This document shows positions 24,000 through 34,937 of a stretch of DNA of 64,000 nt, piece after piece. The DNA lies in assembly GCA_949752745.1 (NCBI GenBank), contig OX457026.1, positions 31,181,411-31,245,410 on the forward strand, read 5' to 3'. The notes under the pieces were generated by a model. It saw nothing but the letters and a program-made list of their open reading frames with translations, was not told the origin of the DNA and ran no database searches. A program made the translations under genes and the position numbers. This DNA is from Protula sp. h YS-2021 (lineage: Eukaryota; Annelida; Polychaeta; Sabellida; Serpulidae). Position 1 is the stretch's first letter, and every line of letters begins with the position of its first letter.

Positions 24000-25755
24000 T
24001 TAGCTTTACGCGAATAACCGATTATGCCTCCACAAAAGTCAGTATTAATATTATCTCCAATATGAATGAAGGTTCTCTGAGGGGACAGGGTTGAAATTTA
24101 GCTGAAGAATAACTTCGGTGGGTGGGGCAATGCTATTCGGGAAATATATCTCGGTGCAAAATATGCAACTCCAGTGCACCGTACAAACACTCTTTCATGG
24201 TGCAATCCCTCCATATTTCTATTTATTAACTACAATACAGTCATTTAAAATGTTTTAGCTGTAAAAATATTTAAAAGCTGGCCCGGTTTCAACCGATATA
24301 GAAATGCCAAGTGAACAAAACTAAGCACACTTATATGCATAAGATTTAAAAAGTGATACTCTACGAATTATGAGGTGCAAAAAATGTTAGCTGTAATCCG
24401 GGCGGGGTAGGGGTGGGAGCGGTTGTTTGCAGCCCTAAACACCGAGTAGATACCATTCCAGCCTCTCTCCCCCTTTCTCATTCTTTGTGAACAGTGAATT
24501 TTGTGAGCAGAAACAATCAAGAGAGTGTGAGAAACCTGTTAAGCGACACTAGATTAATTATGAAAGAAAATGGCTTTCATATAAATGGAATCATGGATAA
24601 AGGCCTAAATATGCTTAGAAATTTACAATAGAAGTATAGAATTCCCTCTCCAACGAAACTCATTTCTGAGCGTGGAATAAGCAACGTGTTGCGACAAATA
24701 GGAAATCCTTATTATATGGAAATTGGAATTAAATGCTGGACACCAAATAAAACATTTTCCAGGCGATACCAGTAATCTTGTCTTTGTGAAACTTAATCAA
24801 CGAGGTTGATCGCTCTGTATGGAAAGTAAAATAATAGGGCTTTTTGTAGTTTTTATCCATTGGATTCCTTCATTGAGCGTATTCTAAAGAGGGATTTTTA
24901 CTCAAGAAAACGTTGCCACATAGAAAATGAATATAAGTTGCAATCCCTAAGACCAGCCAAACTCAAACAAATATAGGTCAACTTAAGTTAATGGTTTTCT
25001 AACTCGAAAATACGTTTTAAAGTTCATTGAGGATAAAATACATATAAGACTGACTTCGGATTCAAGATCAGTACGATTTAGTAGCAACATCATTCAATTT
25101 AAACATAGTTAAAAAACTTTAAATCCAAAAGTGATTCAATATTGTTGAATATAGCTATATATAATTGCTAAATGATAAAATCAACAGAAAATAAAATGGA
25201 TGGAATTAAAAATGACATGTCGAACTTGCAAATGGGAAAAATATATTCAAATAAGGTAAGACCATACACTATTAAGTCCTGTTATTTAATAATACATTGC
25301 CTAACATCTGAAATGCTAAGTGGATTTTCAAAATATAAAGCAATTCTTACATTTCTCATAAAAAATTGAAATGTGATAGCCGACGACGTAGCTATTTTAT
25401 GTCATAATTTAATAATTTGAATCATTGCTTGACTGTTGAACTATACCAAAAAAAGCAGTTTTCTATGGTAAATTCAAATATTTAATGGACAAGTTACTCA
25501 TAAAGGTTTATTAAATATTTTCAAGAGATTATAACTCCACTGTCTTTCTCTGTATAGCAATAATTTACTTTAACTTTGTTTGATGTTATCAAATAAATTT
25601 TGTAGAAAATTCGTGCGTCTAAATTATTCTACTTTTAGGTTTATAATTTCATCAAAATTATAACAAGCACTTTTCCACCGTTTTAATGGATGGTTTAAAA
25701 AGTTATAAAATTATTGCTTGTTGATTTCTAGTTCAAATGACCATGATCTGAATGA
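24000..25755. other. Intergenic, nothing recognised
   Basis: AT-rich sequence without a supportable gene, RNA or repeat. The 65-codon ORF at 25172 has no family resemblance. Confidence 0.5.
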
Positions 25756-25759
25756 ATTT

Positions 25760-26095
25760 CTAAGGTCAATCCAACGTCGATTTGAGATTTCGACGCCGAT
25801 CCCTCCCACATCGTCTTACCAACGCCACTAATGCAACATTAAATAAACAAGCATCGTTGATTTTGGTCGCAACCGAAATGCAACTTTCTCCGACATCTAA
25901 TCAATGACTTTGCGTAAGTGTGAATAGACGTCGGAAATTGATGCTGGGTAGACGACGAAAAATCGTCGTTGTATAGACGTTAGAATCACAGCCAAAAAAA
26001 CAACAGCCTTGTATTATCGCTCACCGAAAATGGTAGCCCAGACAGATCATTTTGAAGTAAACCTAAAACGAGGACGTAAAATATGAGAATTTAAA
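25760..26095. repeat. Dispersed repeat A, copy 3
   Basis: Contains ATCCAACGTCGATTTGAG, AATAGACGTCGGAAATTGAT and GTTGTATAGACGTTAGAATC, then ATCGCTCACCGAAAATGG and GGACGTAAAATATGAGAA. The last two are shared in the same order and spacing with the block at 53160-53390. Confidence 0.6.
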
Positions 26096-26154
26096 GTTTT
26101 TTTCCCACCCAGTTTTGAAAAATATTCATGGAAATCAACATCACACGTAGTCTG

Positions 26155-26490
26155 TGCTGCGGGATGACCCAAGTGTGGGCGTAATGTGACTGAGAGTGAA
26201 AACACTGTGACAGTCGTTTTCTCGATGATTCTAGATTAATATTTTCTCAATGCCTATACCACGCGGCTTTCCCCGACGCCTGTACGGCGCCGAGAGATAG
26301 ACGTTGTTTCGACGTCCATTTGCAATCTTTACGCAACGCTGATAAAACGTCGGATAGTGTGCGCCTATCCACATTCCGAAGGCAGATTTCGTTTTGCTTT
26401 CCACAAACAAACAAAACCCAGTTTTGATCCGACATTTTGTGCCACATCTTTCCAGCGTTTTCCAACGTCGCAATGTTTACTGCGGAGATC
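26155..26490. repeat. Dispersed repeat A, copy 4
   Basis: Contains TGATTCTAGATTAATATTTT, TTTGCAATCTTTACGCAACG, GTCGGATAGTG and AACGTCGCAATGTTTACT. The last three recur in the same order in the block at 38340-38612. Adjacent to copy 3 in the same orientation. Confidence 0.65.
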
Positions 26491-27736
26491 TAGCGCAAAT
26501 ACCTCTATGTATTTTATTTAACAAAAAGGAAAGATCTTTTAAGCACAACGTGGGCCTAATAAATCTACGAAAATTAATTAAAATTAAAATTAAAATGAAT
26601 AAACGAAAATTGATCTAAGTACAGCTGATTTGACGACCCTATTTTTTGCGCGCATGTTTTTATGTGGATAACTGACCCAGTCACTATGACAGATAAGACA
26701 AGCGTTGGCATTAAACGACATTAAATGGATTTACATTTGTGGCGAGCCATACAGTTTGTGAAGTTGCTGTGTGCAGAGAGAGCTCAAATGCACTCCGAAG
26801 TAGTACATAAGTTGAGTGAGTATCACACCTGCAACTCAGACAGGTTAGGCTTTGCTTTGACATCACTCAAAAGACTATTCTTTATGCATAGCAATAAATT
26901 GTCCATGTGTGCACTGGTGACGAATGGACTCCGGAGTAGTTGACCCTCAAGTTATATTAAAAAGTGTTTTGTGTTCTTGGAAAATCCTGAAAACCGAGCT
27001 CTAAGCAGGAACTCTTTAAAGGTGTAAGAGCTTAAAAAATTTTTAAAACAGGCACGTTCTTATCTAGGTACATTCCGTCCGGGTGCGTTGTGACCTGGGT
27101 ACGTTCTGTCCCGGGTACGTTATGTCCTGGGCGGCACTTTCTGTAACGGGTACATTTTGTTCTGGGTTCGTTCTGTCCTGGGTACGCTTTGTCCGGGGTT
27201 CGTTCTGTCCTGCTCACCCTTTTAAATGCTGAAACAAAGATGACAAATGTAAGAGGGTGTATTTTAAAAAAGTAAAATAAAAAATTATTGTTCAGACATC
27301 AAAGTGATTCAAAGTACCACGTTTGTTCTTGAGCTGCGCAGACATTTCGTATCAAAATCCACAAAGTTCATTTAAACAATGTGGATTTTAATATTGCAGA
27401 GCTCACTCAATGTTATATATTCAAGGCTAGTTTATATACATGATTCCTTTTTACAAACGAAACTTTAAAAAATTCGATCATTTCATTTCTTCGACGGCGT
27501 CCTTAGTTATAAAAAGTCCTATTGTCGCAATCCGGATTTCACGACTGTGTTGGTATTCTTTTCTTCAGATCTTCGCCACGTAAAAAAACCGCTGGATCTT
27601 CGTTACATGGAGCTAAAATATGACTGGTAAAATTCCACGCCAACAATGTACATAATTATATGGATAAATATATAAAAAGCAACGAATGGATGTATTTGCA
27701 TATATTCCAACAAAAGTGTCACTACTAGTTCTTTTA
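26491..27736. other. Upstream flank of the sulfotransferase exon
   Basis: No coding region is supported. A degenerate tandem repeat lies at 27050-27215. The 5' exon(s) and promoter of the downstream gene may lie here, but no TATA, initiator or CpG-rich promoter stands out. Confidence 0.4.
27050..27215. repeat. Degenerate 16 bp tandem repeat (GGGTACGTTCTGTCCT type)
   Basis: About ten imperfect units of the form GGGTACGTTCTGTCCT. The core CGTTCTGTCC recurs in the arrays at 33053-33150 (inverted) and 33345-33447, and TTTTGTCC/GACC variants occur at 29740-29835. Confidence 0.7.
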
Positions 27737-27749
27737 TATAATTTTTCAG
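27737..27749 (+). promoter_or_regulatory. Splice acceptor abutting the ATG
   Basis: TATAATTTTTCAG ends exactly at the A of the start codon, and an in-frame stop (TAG) lies at 27726-27728. This suggests that a 5' UTR intron ends here, or that an upstream exon adds N-terminal residues. Confidence 0.6.
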
Positions 27750-29159
27750 ATGAAACTCTGCGGGTTGCTTGTGACAGCAGTGATCCTGGCGTTATTTCTT
27801 GCGCAGGCGACAAACGTAACATTTTACGATCGCGAGGGAGTTAAAATCTCCGCTGTGTTAAAAAGAAACTACACTCTTACAGCTCGAAGTACCCAAGTTT
27901 CAAATTTTGAAAATACTTTCAACCGTTCAAGTTGGCATGTTTATTATTTGAAAGTCCACAAGACCGGAAGTACAACATTTTCCATGCTACTGGCACGTGC
28001 TATTATGACGTATGGCTTAACACATGCAGCATTCCATCCCAGAGACCCGTACCCAACGCGAGAAATAGCACGGTATTTATTACCAAGAAATACATCAGGA
28101 TTACAAAAGAAGAAGCATCTTGAAACGGAGTCTCGTGACGTCATGTATGTGCACAGTTTATTTGTGGAGTCGGAAATTCGAAAATTCATGCCAGCCGATA
28201 CAGCATTCATTGCGACCTGTCGGCATCCTTTTGACCAACTCAAGTCATCATTTTACCATTATAATTTACCACGGAAATTTAATTTACCGAAAGTGAACGA
28301 TCCGTTTGAATTGTTTTTATCGAATATGGCTAAATATGATAAACCTAATGTTATGCTTTCCAAAGCCACTCACGCAATAAGTGGTTTCCATGACAAAGTA
28401 TCCTGTACGAAAAACAGAATGGCTTATGACTTTGGTTTGAAACTACATAAAAAGGATAACAAAACCTATGTTGAGGAGTACTTAAAGTATCTCCAAAATA
28501 CCTTCACCAGTGTGATTATCACGGAGTATTATGATGCCTCATTGTTGTTGTTAAGAAAGAAAATGTCATGGTCATATAAAGATATTATTTATCTTCCTCT
28601 ACGTGTCTCGTCCAAGTATAACCACTCTCTGTCGCCGAGGGAACAATACTCGCGGTTTATCCCCGCCCATGAACAATGGTCGGACTTGGACTATCAAATT
28701 TACAACATGTTTTTGAATAAGCACGAAGCCGAAGTCAAGACATTGGGCATCAGTTTTCAACGTGAGTTGAAATATTTTAAAGAAATACTACAAAATATTC
28801 GCACGTTTTGTTCAAGCATTTGTACTGAGATGCACAAAATGAAAAAATCAAATGTGACTGGCTTTATACAAAGCATACACGAGAAATTTATATATATAGA
28901 AACAAATGAGTTTCATTCAAGTTTTTCTTTAAGTGGTACAGACTGTGTAATGCTCATGCTTAGCAGTAAAGTGTGGAACTGGACCGTAAATACTTTCGTT
29001 TATCAAAGTCTTTGCTCTGCATCAAGTGCTATTCGCAAAAAATTTAATATCGTAAAAAAATTTTGTCCAAACAACAACGATAAATTTGTGTATAACATAC
29101 CAATGAAAATATTTGATGATCTGAGTGACAAACATTTTTTATTTCAATGTGACCGGTAA
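27750..29159 (+). CDS. GAL3ST-like galactose 3-O-sulfotransferase
   Basis: A single exon of 469 codons. The family transfers sulfate from PAPS to the 3-hydroxyl of galactose on glycolipids or glycans in the Golgi lumen. Residues 3-20 are hydrophobic (CGLLVTAVILALFLAQA) and fit a type II signal anchor, although cleavage is possible. Residues 67-77 (LKVHKTGSTTF) are the 5'-phosphosulfate loop, with the lysine and serine/threonines that bind PAPS. Residues 156-171 (TCRHPFDQLKSSFYHY) are the 3'-phosphate site, with the RHP arginine and a serine. Several N-glycosylation sequons occur (NVT, NYT, NRS, NTS, NKT). Length suits the family (about 420-490). A splice acceptor touches the ATG, so an upstream exon probably exists. 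AATAAA at 30062 is a candidate poly(A) signal. The acceptor sugar cannot be read from the sequence. Confidence 0.9.
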   Translation: MKLCGLLVTAVILALFLAQATNVTFYDREGVKISAVLKRNYTLTARSTQVSNFENTFNRSSWHVYYLKVHKTGSTTFSMLLARAIMTYGLTHAAFHPRDPYPTREIARYLLPRNTSGLQKKKHLETESRDVMYVHSLFVESEIRKFMPADTAFIATCRHPFDQLKSSFYHYNLPRKFNLPKVNDPFELFLSNMAKYDKPNVMLSKATHAISGFHDKVSCTKNRMAYDFGLKLHKKDNKTYVEEYLKYLQNTFTSVIITEYYDASLLLLRKKMSWSYKDIIYLPLRVSSKYNHSLSPREQYSRFIPAHEQWSDLDYQIYNMFLNKHEAEVKTLGISFQRELKYFKEILQNIRTFCSSICTEMHKMKKSNVTGFIQSIHEKFIYIETNEFHSSFSLSGTDCVMLMLSSKVWNWTVNTFVYQSLCSASSAIRKKFNIVKKFCPNNNDKFVYNIPMKIFDDLSDKHFLFQCDR

Positions 29160-29210
29160 ACAGTAAAAGTCACTGGACAGAGAAAACAAGGGGCTAATCA
29201 TGAGAATTAA

Positions 29211-29607
29211 GATATTGACTTGTTTTGAGTCAACATTTAGTAGATATTGACTTGCTTTGAGTCAACATTTAGTAGATATTGACTTGTTTTGAGTCAACAT
29301 TTAGTAGATATTGGCTTGTTTTGAGTCAACATTTAGTAGATATTGACTTGTTTTGAGTCAACATTTAGTAGATACTGACTTGTTTTGAGTCAACATTTAG
29401 TAGATATTGACTTGTTTTGAGTCAGCATTTAGTAGATATTGACTTGTTTTGAGTCAACATTTAGTAGATATTGACTTGTTTTGAGTCAACATTTAGTAGA
29501 TATTGGCTTGTTTTGAGTTAACATTTAGCAGATATTGACTTGTTTTGAGTTAACATTTAGCAGATATTATCTTGTTTTGAGTCAACATTTAGCAGATATT
29601 GTCTTGT
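29211..29607. repeat. 32 bp minisatellite, about 12 copies
   Basis: Each unit has GATATTGACTTGTTTTGAGT followed by CAACATTTAGTA. The core TTGACTTGTTTTGAGTCAA is a 6 bp inverted repeat around a 7-base loop, so each unit can form a hairpin. The last units have AGCA for AGTA and some TCAA to TTAA changes. It starts about 50 bp after the sulfotransferase stop and is probably in its 3' UTR. A stray diverged monomer lies at 30322-30350. Confidence 0.93.
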
Positions 29608-29739
29608 GAATCGTCGGATCAGATTCCAGCATTTTCATGTCGAGTAACAATTGCAGATGGTTTGTAAGGTGTGTGGATGCGAATCCCGGACAAAAGTTAA
29701 AACAAAATAACCTACCACTCATCGCTACTTGAAAGTAAA

Positions 29740-29835
29740 AATGTTGCGGCTTTTGACCATGCGGGCTTTCGTCATCCCTGCACTAGGACTTTTGTCCACT
29801 GTGGCTTTTGACCGCTGGGGTTTTTGTCCGTCTAC
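29740..29835. repeat. Degenerate TTTTGTCC/TTTTGACC repeat
   Basis: About five units such as GGCTTTTGACCATGCG, GGACTTTTGTCCACTGTG and GGGGTTTTTGTCCGTC. Similar in style to the arrays at 27050 and 33053-33447. Confidence 0.55.
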
Positions 29836-29905
29836 CGTGTGAGTGCAGCCAATTGGCATGGTGCTACGGCTGACCTGGATATGATGTATGGCATTTAATG
29901 GAATG

Positions 29906-29998
29906 ATTTTCAATGAGATCAGCTCTGTTATGTGCAGATTAAAATTATGCACATAAAATTATTTTCAATGAGATCAGCTCTGTTATGTGCAGATTAAA
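29906..29998. repeat. Direct duplication, 37 bp, 56 bp apart
   Basis: ATTTTCAATGAGATCAGCTC and the following TGTTATGTGCAGATTAAA occur twice, starting near 29906 and 29962. A recent local tandem duplication. Confidence 0.85.
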
Positions 29999-30321
29999 CG
30001 CCATGTTACCACAGTAGAATTACCCCTACTTTATACTTAAACTTAAACAGAACTTTAAAGTAATAAACTTTTGTTATGAAGCAAAGTCGCTTGAAATTGA
30101 AGAAACAATGAGTCTGCAGCCGTTTGGAGTAAAAAAACGTTAGATATGTTTATTGTTCATTTGCAATATTGTTCTTTGTTAGATGGTTTGGGTAAATGCT
30201 GTAATCAGATTGGTCGATGCCCTAGTCAGCAATTTTTCGATGTGGATGAGAAAGCAAATGTTAATGAATGCTGCGGTTATTTGTAATCAAAGCGAAACTG
30301 AAGTCATGCAACAAAGTATAC

Positions 30322-30350
30322 ATTGGCTCGTTTTGAGTCAACATGGAGAT
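30322..30350. repeat. Stray monomer of the 32 bp minisatellite
   Basis: TTGGCTCGTTTTGAGTCAAC followed by ATGGAGATAT matches the core of the 29211 array more than 700 bp downstream. The array was once longer, or a unit transposed. Confidence 0.6.
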
Positions 30351-30989
30351 ATTATTAACAGTTGCGACAACAATACTTCATTTTAACTCGAAATAAGTTA
30401 ATGTCTGCCAATTGGTGTGTTTTATTCTTGTGTTGAGCTAATTATTATCTGAACAATACATGATCAAGTGAAAATGTGAGGTCACTGTTGTTGTATGGAT
30501 TTGTTTTCCTAACGCTGTGCTAGTGTATAATAAACTGTATAAGCGTATATGTGCATGTTATAAGTGTATGTGTATAGTTGTTCAGTTGAGTTGGCCTGTT
30601 GTAACTAGTCACAACCTGTTTTTGTGACCATGAGCTTTTTTGGTTGCGCTTTTCGTTTTTCATTCAGTTAAGCCAAATTCCACAACCTTACATTCTAAAC
30701 CTCAAATAGCTTTTTATCCAGTTCTTATTTATTATTCTTTTTTATTATTTACTTTGAACAAGGAAGCCTCAGGTGAAGTGTTGCCGTTACTTCTATTAAA
30801 TATTAATAAAGCAAAATTAATCCTGTTTTCCATAGAGACCTCGAAATGGAACAAACAAAGCTAACTGAAAATAAATATTTCACAATGAGAGATCCATATC
30901 GTTCGATCAGTACTGTGTTTATTTTTTCACCATAAACTCAAAGTTCTTGAAAAACCGGAGAAGTGTCTCTTTGAAAGATTTTTGTTCGA

Positions 30990-31900
30990 TGCAAAGTAAG
31001 CATGCCACAGCTTGCGAAACATGCTGTTAGCCAAATTAATGGCATGCTGAAAGCGGGATGTTCTGCGAACAGGAATGATAACAAGTGGATGCACCTGCAC
31101 AACGATATGCCATTTGTAACAGTGATACAAAGAAAAGGAAACCTGAGACATGGTGGGCCATGAGTAACTACTGCTTCACAAAATCGACACATGATTTATC
31201 CACTTGCGCAGCAGAATGGTGCTATGCCAACAAAAATGCCGACTTTGCAGAGACTGGGCGCGAAATTACAACTTCACACAGTGGCTCCACCGCAACTGAT
31301 TGCGAGTAATGTTTCTGATGAATTTCGTTTCAGTTTATACCGACGTGACGGAAGGCCAGCGCGAATATCGGAGAATCGGGCAGCGAAACGTTCCACTATG
31401 CGTTTCCCAAGTTGGCAGATTTAGCTGCGGCTAAATCCCATGGTTTGGGGTGCAATAAATTTCTGCTGGAAGTCGCGGCTGTTAATCAGTGACAGCAATC
31501 TGACCACACATTGTTATATCGACGCCAATACTTACTTGACAGGTGATGCTCTATATCCAGCAAAGCAATGACACAATTTTCATGCAAGATAACGCGCGAC
31601 CACGTATTGCCATGCAGACACAGTTTACAGTACCTGGTAGAGCATGTCAGCCTGTTGCTAGGGCCAACATATTCTCCGGATATGAATCCACTGGAACATC
31701 TCTGGGATCTTCTGGACCCGAAAGTACGAGAAAGAAACCCTCCTCCGAGAGAAATCATACAGAACTTCGACAATCGTTAACTGCAGAGTGACAGCATTAC
31801 CCTCAAATGGGAATCAATCGACTCATTTGCTCAATGCAACGTAAAGTTCAAGCCCTTCATCACGAAGGTGGAGCTCTTATGCGAAACTGGCAAATTGCTG
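30990..31900 (+). pseudogene. Tc1-like transposase pseudogene
   Basis: A decayed DDE transposase spread over three frames. In order: a weak helix-turn-helix stretch near 31003; VSDEFRFSLYRRDGRP with the first aspartate (about 31310); MVWGAINFCWKS; LISDSNLTTHCYIDANTYL; QDNARPRIAMQTQF with the second aspartate (about 31590); YSPDMNPLEHLWDLLDPKV with the catalytic glutamate (about 31670); and an INRL-x-CSMQRK C-terminal stretch (about 31810). Frameshifts and stops break it. Terminal inverted repeats were not identified. Confidence 0.85.
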
Positions 31901-33039
31901 AGTTGACTATACTTCAAGAACGGGTTACAATCTCAGTTGTGTTGTTTACAAACGACATTATCTCAAAATTGAAAGATAGTGTGGTTTTCAGTTTTCCAAT
32001 TTTGTGAGATCTTGATGCAATTAAATTTCATTGAAAATTTCAATGTAATACAGGTAATATTGGTGGAGATACAAAAGTTTAAATATATTCTAACTTAGTA
32101 TACTTTCTTTTGTTCGTCAGTATATTTTTCTTTTAAGCCAACCGACTATCATCAGGTTCACTGGTTTGAGAAATTCATTAATTTGCAATTTAAAAACAAC
32201 AACAGCAACCTCACGGCACACAACTGCAATGACCTGTCTTTATGTGTGAAAGAAACAAACCAAATTGGCTGGACAGTTACTGGGATATGGCCTCATGGCA
32301 AATGTACCACTTCATTATTGATTACTCCTCCGCCATCACGCTTGGCGCAAAGCACCATGAAATGCTTACAGTTATCCGCCCGTTCGTCCATCGGTTTGCT
32401 CTCTACTAACAGTGATGAGTCTATACATGCCATATCTCAGTAACTGCCATTACAGATAAGGACTTTGATATTTTGTACTCCCCAGATTTCAACAAGTATT
32501 GAAAACAATCGTTTCTTTTTTTCAGAAAAAAGACCATATAAAGTGAAATTCTTCCTTACTTGCGTTTTTATTTCTTTCTTTATTTGAGATCTCCCCTGTG
32601 AAACTCTTAACACACATTTCAGACTCGAATGGTAAACAAAGACACTTATCACCGGACAGAGTAACAAACATCAAGGAGCAGATAACAAAAGCTTAACAAT
32701 TGTAACATATTGTTTACCTGTTACAGAATACGGGGATTATTGATTGTGGCAGACCCACTTACATCTTCCAGCACTACGTCTAAACCATGTATCACTAAAA
32801 CAAAATAAACAAAGGGAAGGTTATGATCACTCTTGTCATTTATTGTCATAAAAATTCTAAAATTAACCAGTTTTTAATAAATTATAGTACAAGTCCAGAC
32901 TTGGGTATTTTGTGCATGCTATATCCCAGCAATCATTCAACAAATTCCGTTTCTTTCTTCCATGGTGAAAGGTCATATATTGAAGCTATGCAATGTTAGG
33001 TTATTTTTTCGATTTTCCTTAAAAACTTTTTAAACAAAG
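31901..33039. other. Intergenic, nothing recognised
   Basis: AT-rich, no supportable gene or repeat. The ORFs at 32183 and 32437 have no family resemblance. Confidence 0.5.
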
Positions 33040-33455
33040 GCCAGATAGAACGATAGAACGTGCAAGGACACAATGTCCACAGATATAACGTGCACGGAGA
33101 GAGCGTCCATAACTAAAAACTTGGACAGAACGTCCACTTCGCAGAATAACATGTGCAAATTATTATTTGAATAGTATATGCAGTACGTTAAGTGATTACA
33201 CATGGGTGGTCATTGAGGTTAAATGAGAACAAAGCACTATTCAGAGAAGTTGAAGCGATTGAGTAATAAATAAAAGTTTCAAATTCAAAGTATGATTTTA
33301 TTTTAACTTTTTTTATGAGGTTTCATGATTTCTACAAAGTGAACGTTTTGCCTCCCAGTATGCATATGTGGACGTTCTGTCCTTGGACGTTGTGTTCATG
33401 GACGTTCTGTTCGTGGACGTTGTGCCTGCGGACGTTCTGTCCCGGATTCTCAGCG
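33040..33455. mobile_element. Foldback-like element with inverted arrays
   Basis: The left arm (about 33053-33150) carries GGACACAATGTCCAC, CGGAGAGAGCGTCCAT and TTGGACAGAACGTCCACT. The right arm (about 33345-33447) carries the complements in inverted order: GTGGACGTTCTGTCC, TTGGACGTTGTGTTCAT, GGACGTTCTGTTCGTG, GGACGTTGTGCC and GGACGTTCTGTCCC. A spacer of about 190 bp separates them. Terminal repeats built of short tandem units are typical of foldback elements. No coding capacity. Confidence 0.6.
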
Positions 33456-33639
33456 GCTATTCAACTGATTCAGTTTCTTTTTTCAACATAGACCATATAT
33501 TTGAGCTGTGCCACATGTCAATTTTCGTTTTTCTTTAAAATTGAAACAGTGCAAAATTTAGGGAAAAAGCGTTATTGCAACTGTGAATTTGTATATTTTG
33601 TACACGCAGCATCGCAGCAACTAAGGTCAAACTGGATGT

Positions 33640-34530
33640 TGATGATTAGATATAGAACGATTTTAGCTCATTTATGACCTTTTAGGCGTAAGCATCATTA
33701 CAGACGAGATTGCTTATTGACCTTGATCTCGGTCACGATCAAGTTCAAACACCGGAAGTCATTAACTCGAAAACGGCTAGAGATAAAACAATTTTGAGCT
33801 AGTTTTGGGTCTAGAAGACGTTACATAATAGGTACCTCGTTGGTCTTATTCTTCTCGAAAACGGTTAGATCCTTTGAGCGTAAACATGCGTTGCATGAAA
33901 GGTTCCCTGATTACTTTGATCTTCTCGATCACGGTCGAGGTCAAGAACCGGAAGTTGGCCATTATAGGAAACGGTCAAATAACGAGATCATTTTTGACCG
34001 TTTGCGTACAAATCTCGTAACATAGGACGTGTCTCGGTGATCTTGACCTTCTCAGACAGATTCAAAAAACCGGAAGATGGCCATTGTCTTGAAAACGGCC
34101 AGAGATATTTTAGAGGCGATTTTGAATTCATTTTCGACCTTTTGTGTCTCAGCGACATTACATAAGAATTTTTTTGGCGGCCTGTGATCTTCTCGGTAAC
34201 GGTCAAGGTTAATAAGTTGATCCCTATCTCGAAAATGACCACAGACAAAACGATTTGAGCTTATAATCGAGCCTTTGGGCGTAACCGATGTTACACGAGG
34301 GTGTTTCGGTGACCTTGACCTTTCTGGTCACGATCAAGGTCAAAATTTGGAACTTAAGGCATCTCGGTAACTTGACTTTCTCGGTTACGGTCAAGGTCAC
34401 AAACAGGAAGCTGACCATGATCTCGAAATTGGTTAGAGACACAGTGATTTGGAGCTCATTGTCGACAGTTGGGCCTAAACGACGATACGAAAGGGATACC
34501 TCGGTGACCTTGTCCTTCTCAGTCGTAATG
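33640..34530. repeat. Satellite-like tandem repeat, about 150 bp unit, about six copies
   Basis: Degenerate units share the order ACCGGAAGT or variant, a CTCGAAAACGG word, ACGATTTTGAGCT, GACCTTTTGGGCGTAA, ACGTTACAT, GGTGACCTTGACCTTCTCGG and TCACGATCAAGGTCA. TCAAGGTCA occurs on both strands, and GGAAG cores recur. Clearly repetitive, with about 70-80% identity by eye. Confidence 0.75.
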
Positions 34531-34612
34531 TAACAGAAACACTTTCCTTTGTGGCTTTTCCAAGTGGGTCATTCTGCTGTCTAGCAGAATTCGTCCAGTT
34601 ATTGTAATTATT

Positions 34613-34655
34613 GTTGTTGCTAGTGTTGCTGTTGTTGTTGTTGTTGTTGTTGTTG
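34613..34655. repeat. (GTT)n microsatellite
   Basis: Mainly GTT triplets with a few GCT/GTG interruptions. Confidence 0.85.
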
Positions 34656-34937
34656 TTAGCAAACGATCACTCCAGTTATTCTTTATGTCATACAAAGTTT
34701 GCAAGCTTAAAATTGCTTGTGGGTTTAATGCTGGATACCGCATGTGTTACTATTGCAAATATCGGACTTAAAAACATATCAACAATATCGTTACCACATT
34801 GTAAAGATGTGGTTATATATTGACTCCATACATCATAACATATGTTAACAAATGCACAAATCACACAAAGCTACGCAAACGCAGTTGTTTACCATATGCG
34901 TTTGCGTCATTATGTCTAACATGGAGTAATTCCAGCC

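Noticed and set aside
23737..24017. ORFs of 65 to 91 codons on both strands
   Set aside because: They follow the 20-23 bp minisatellite and have no conserved content.
30938..31309. Several short ORFs on both strands around 31 kb
   Set aside because: Shadows and fragments of the decayed Tc1-like transposase.
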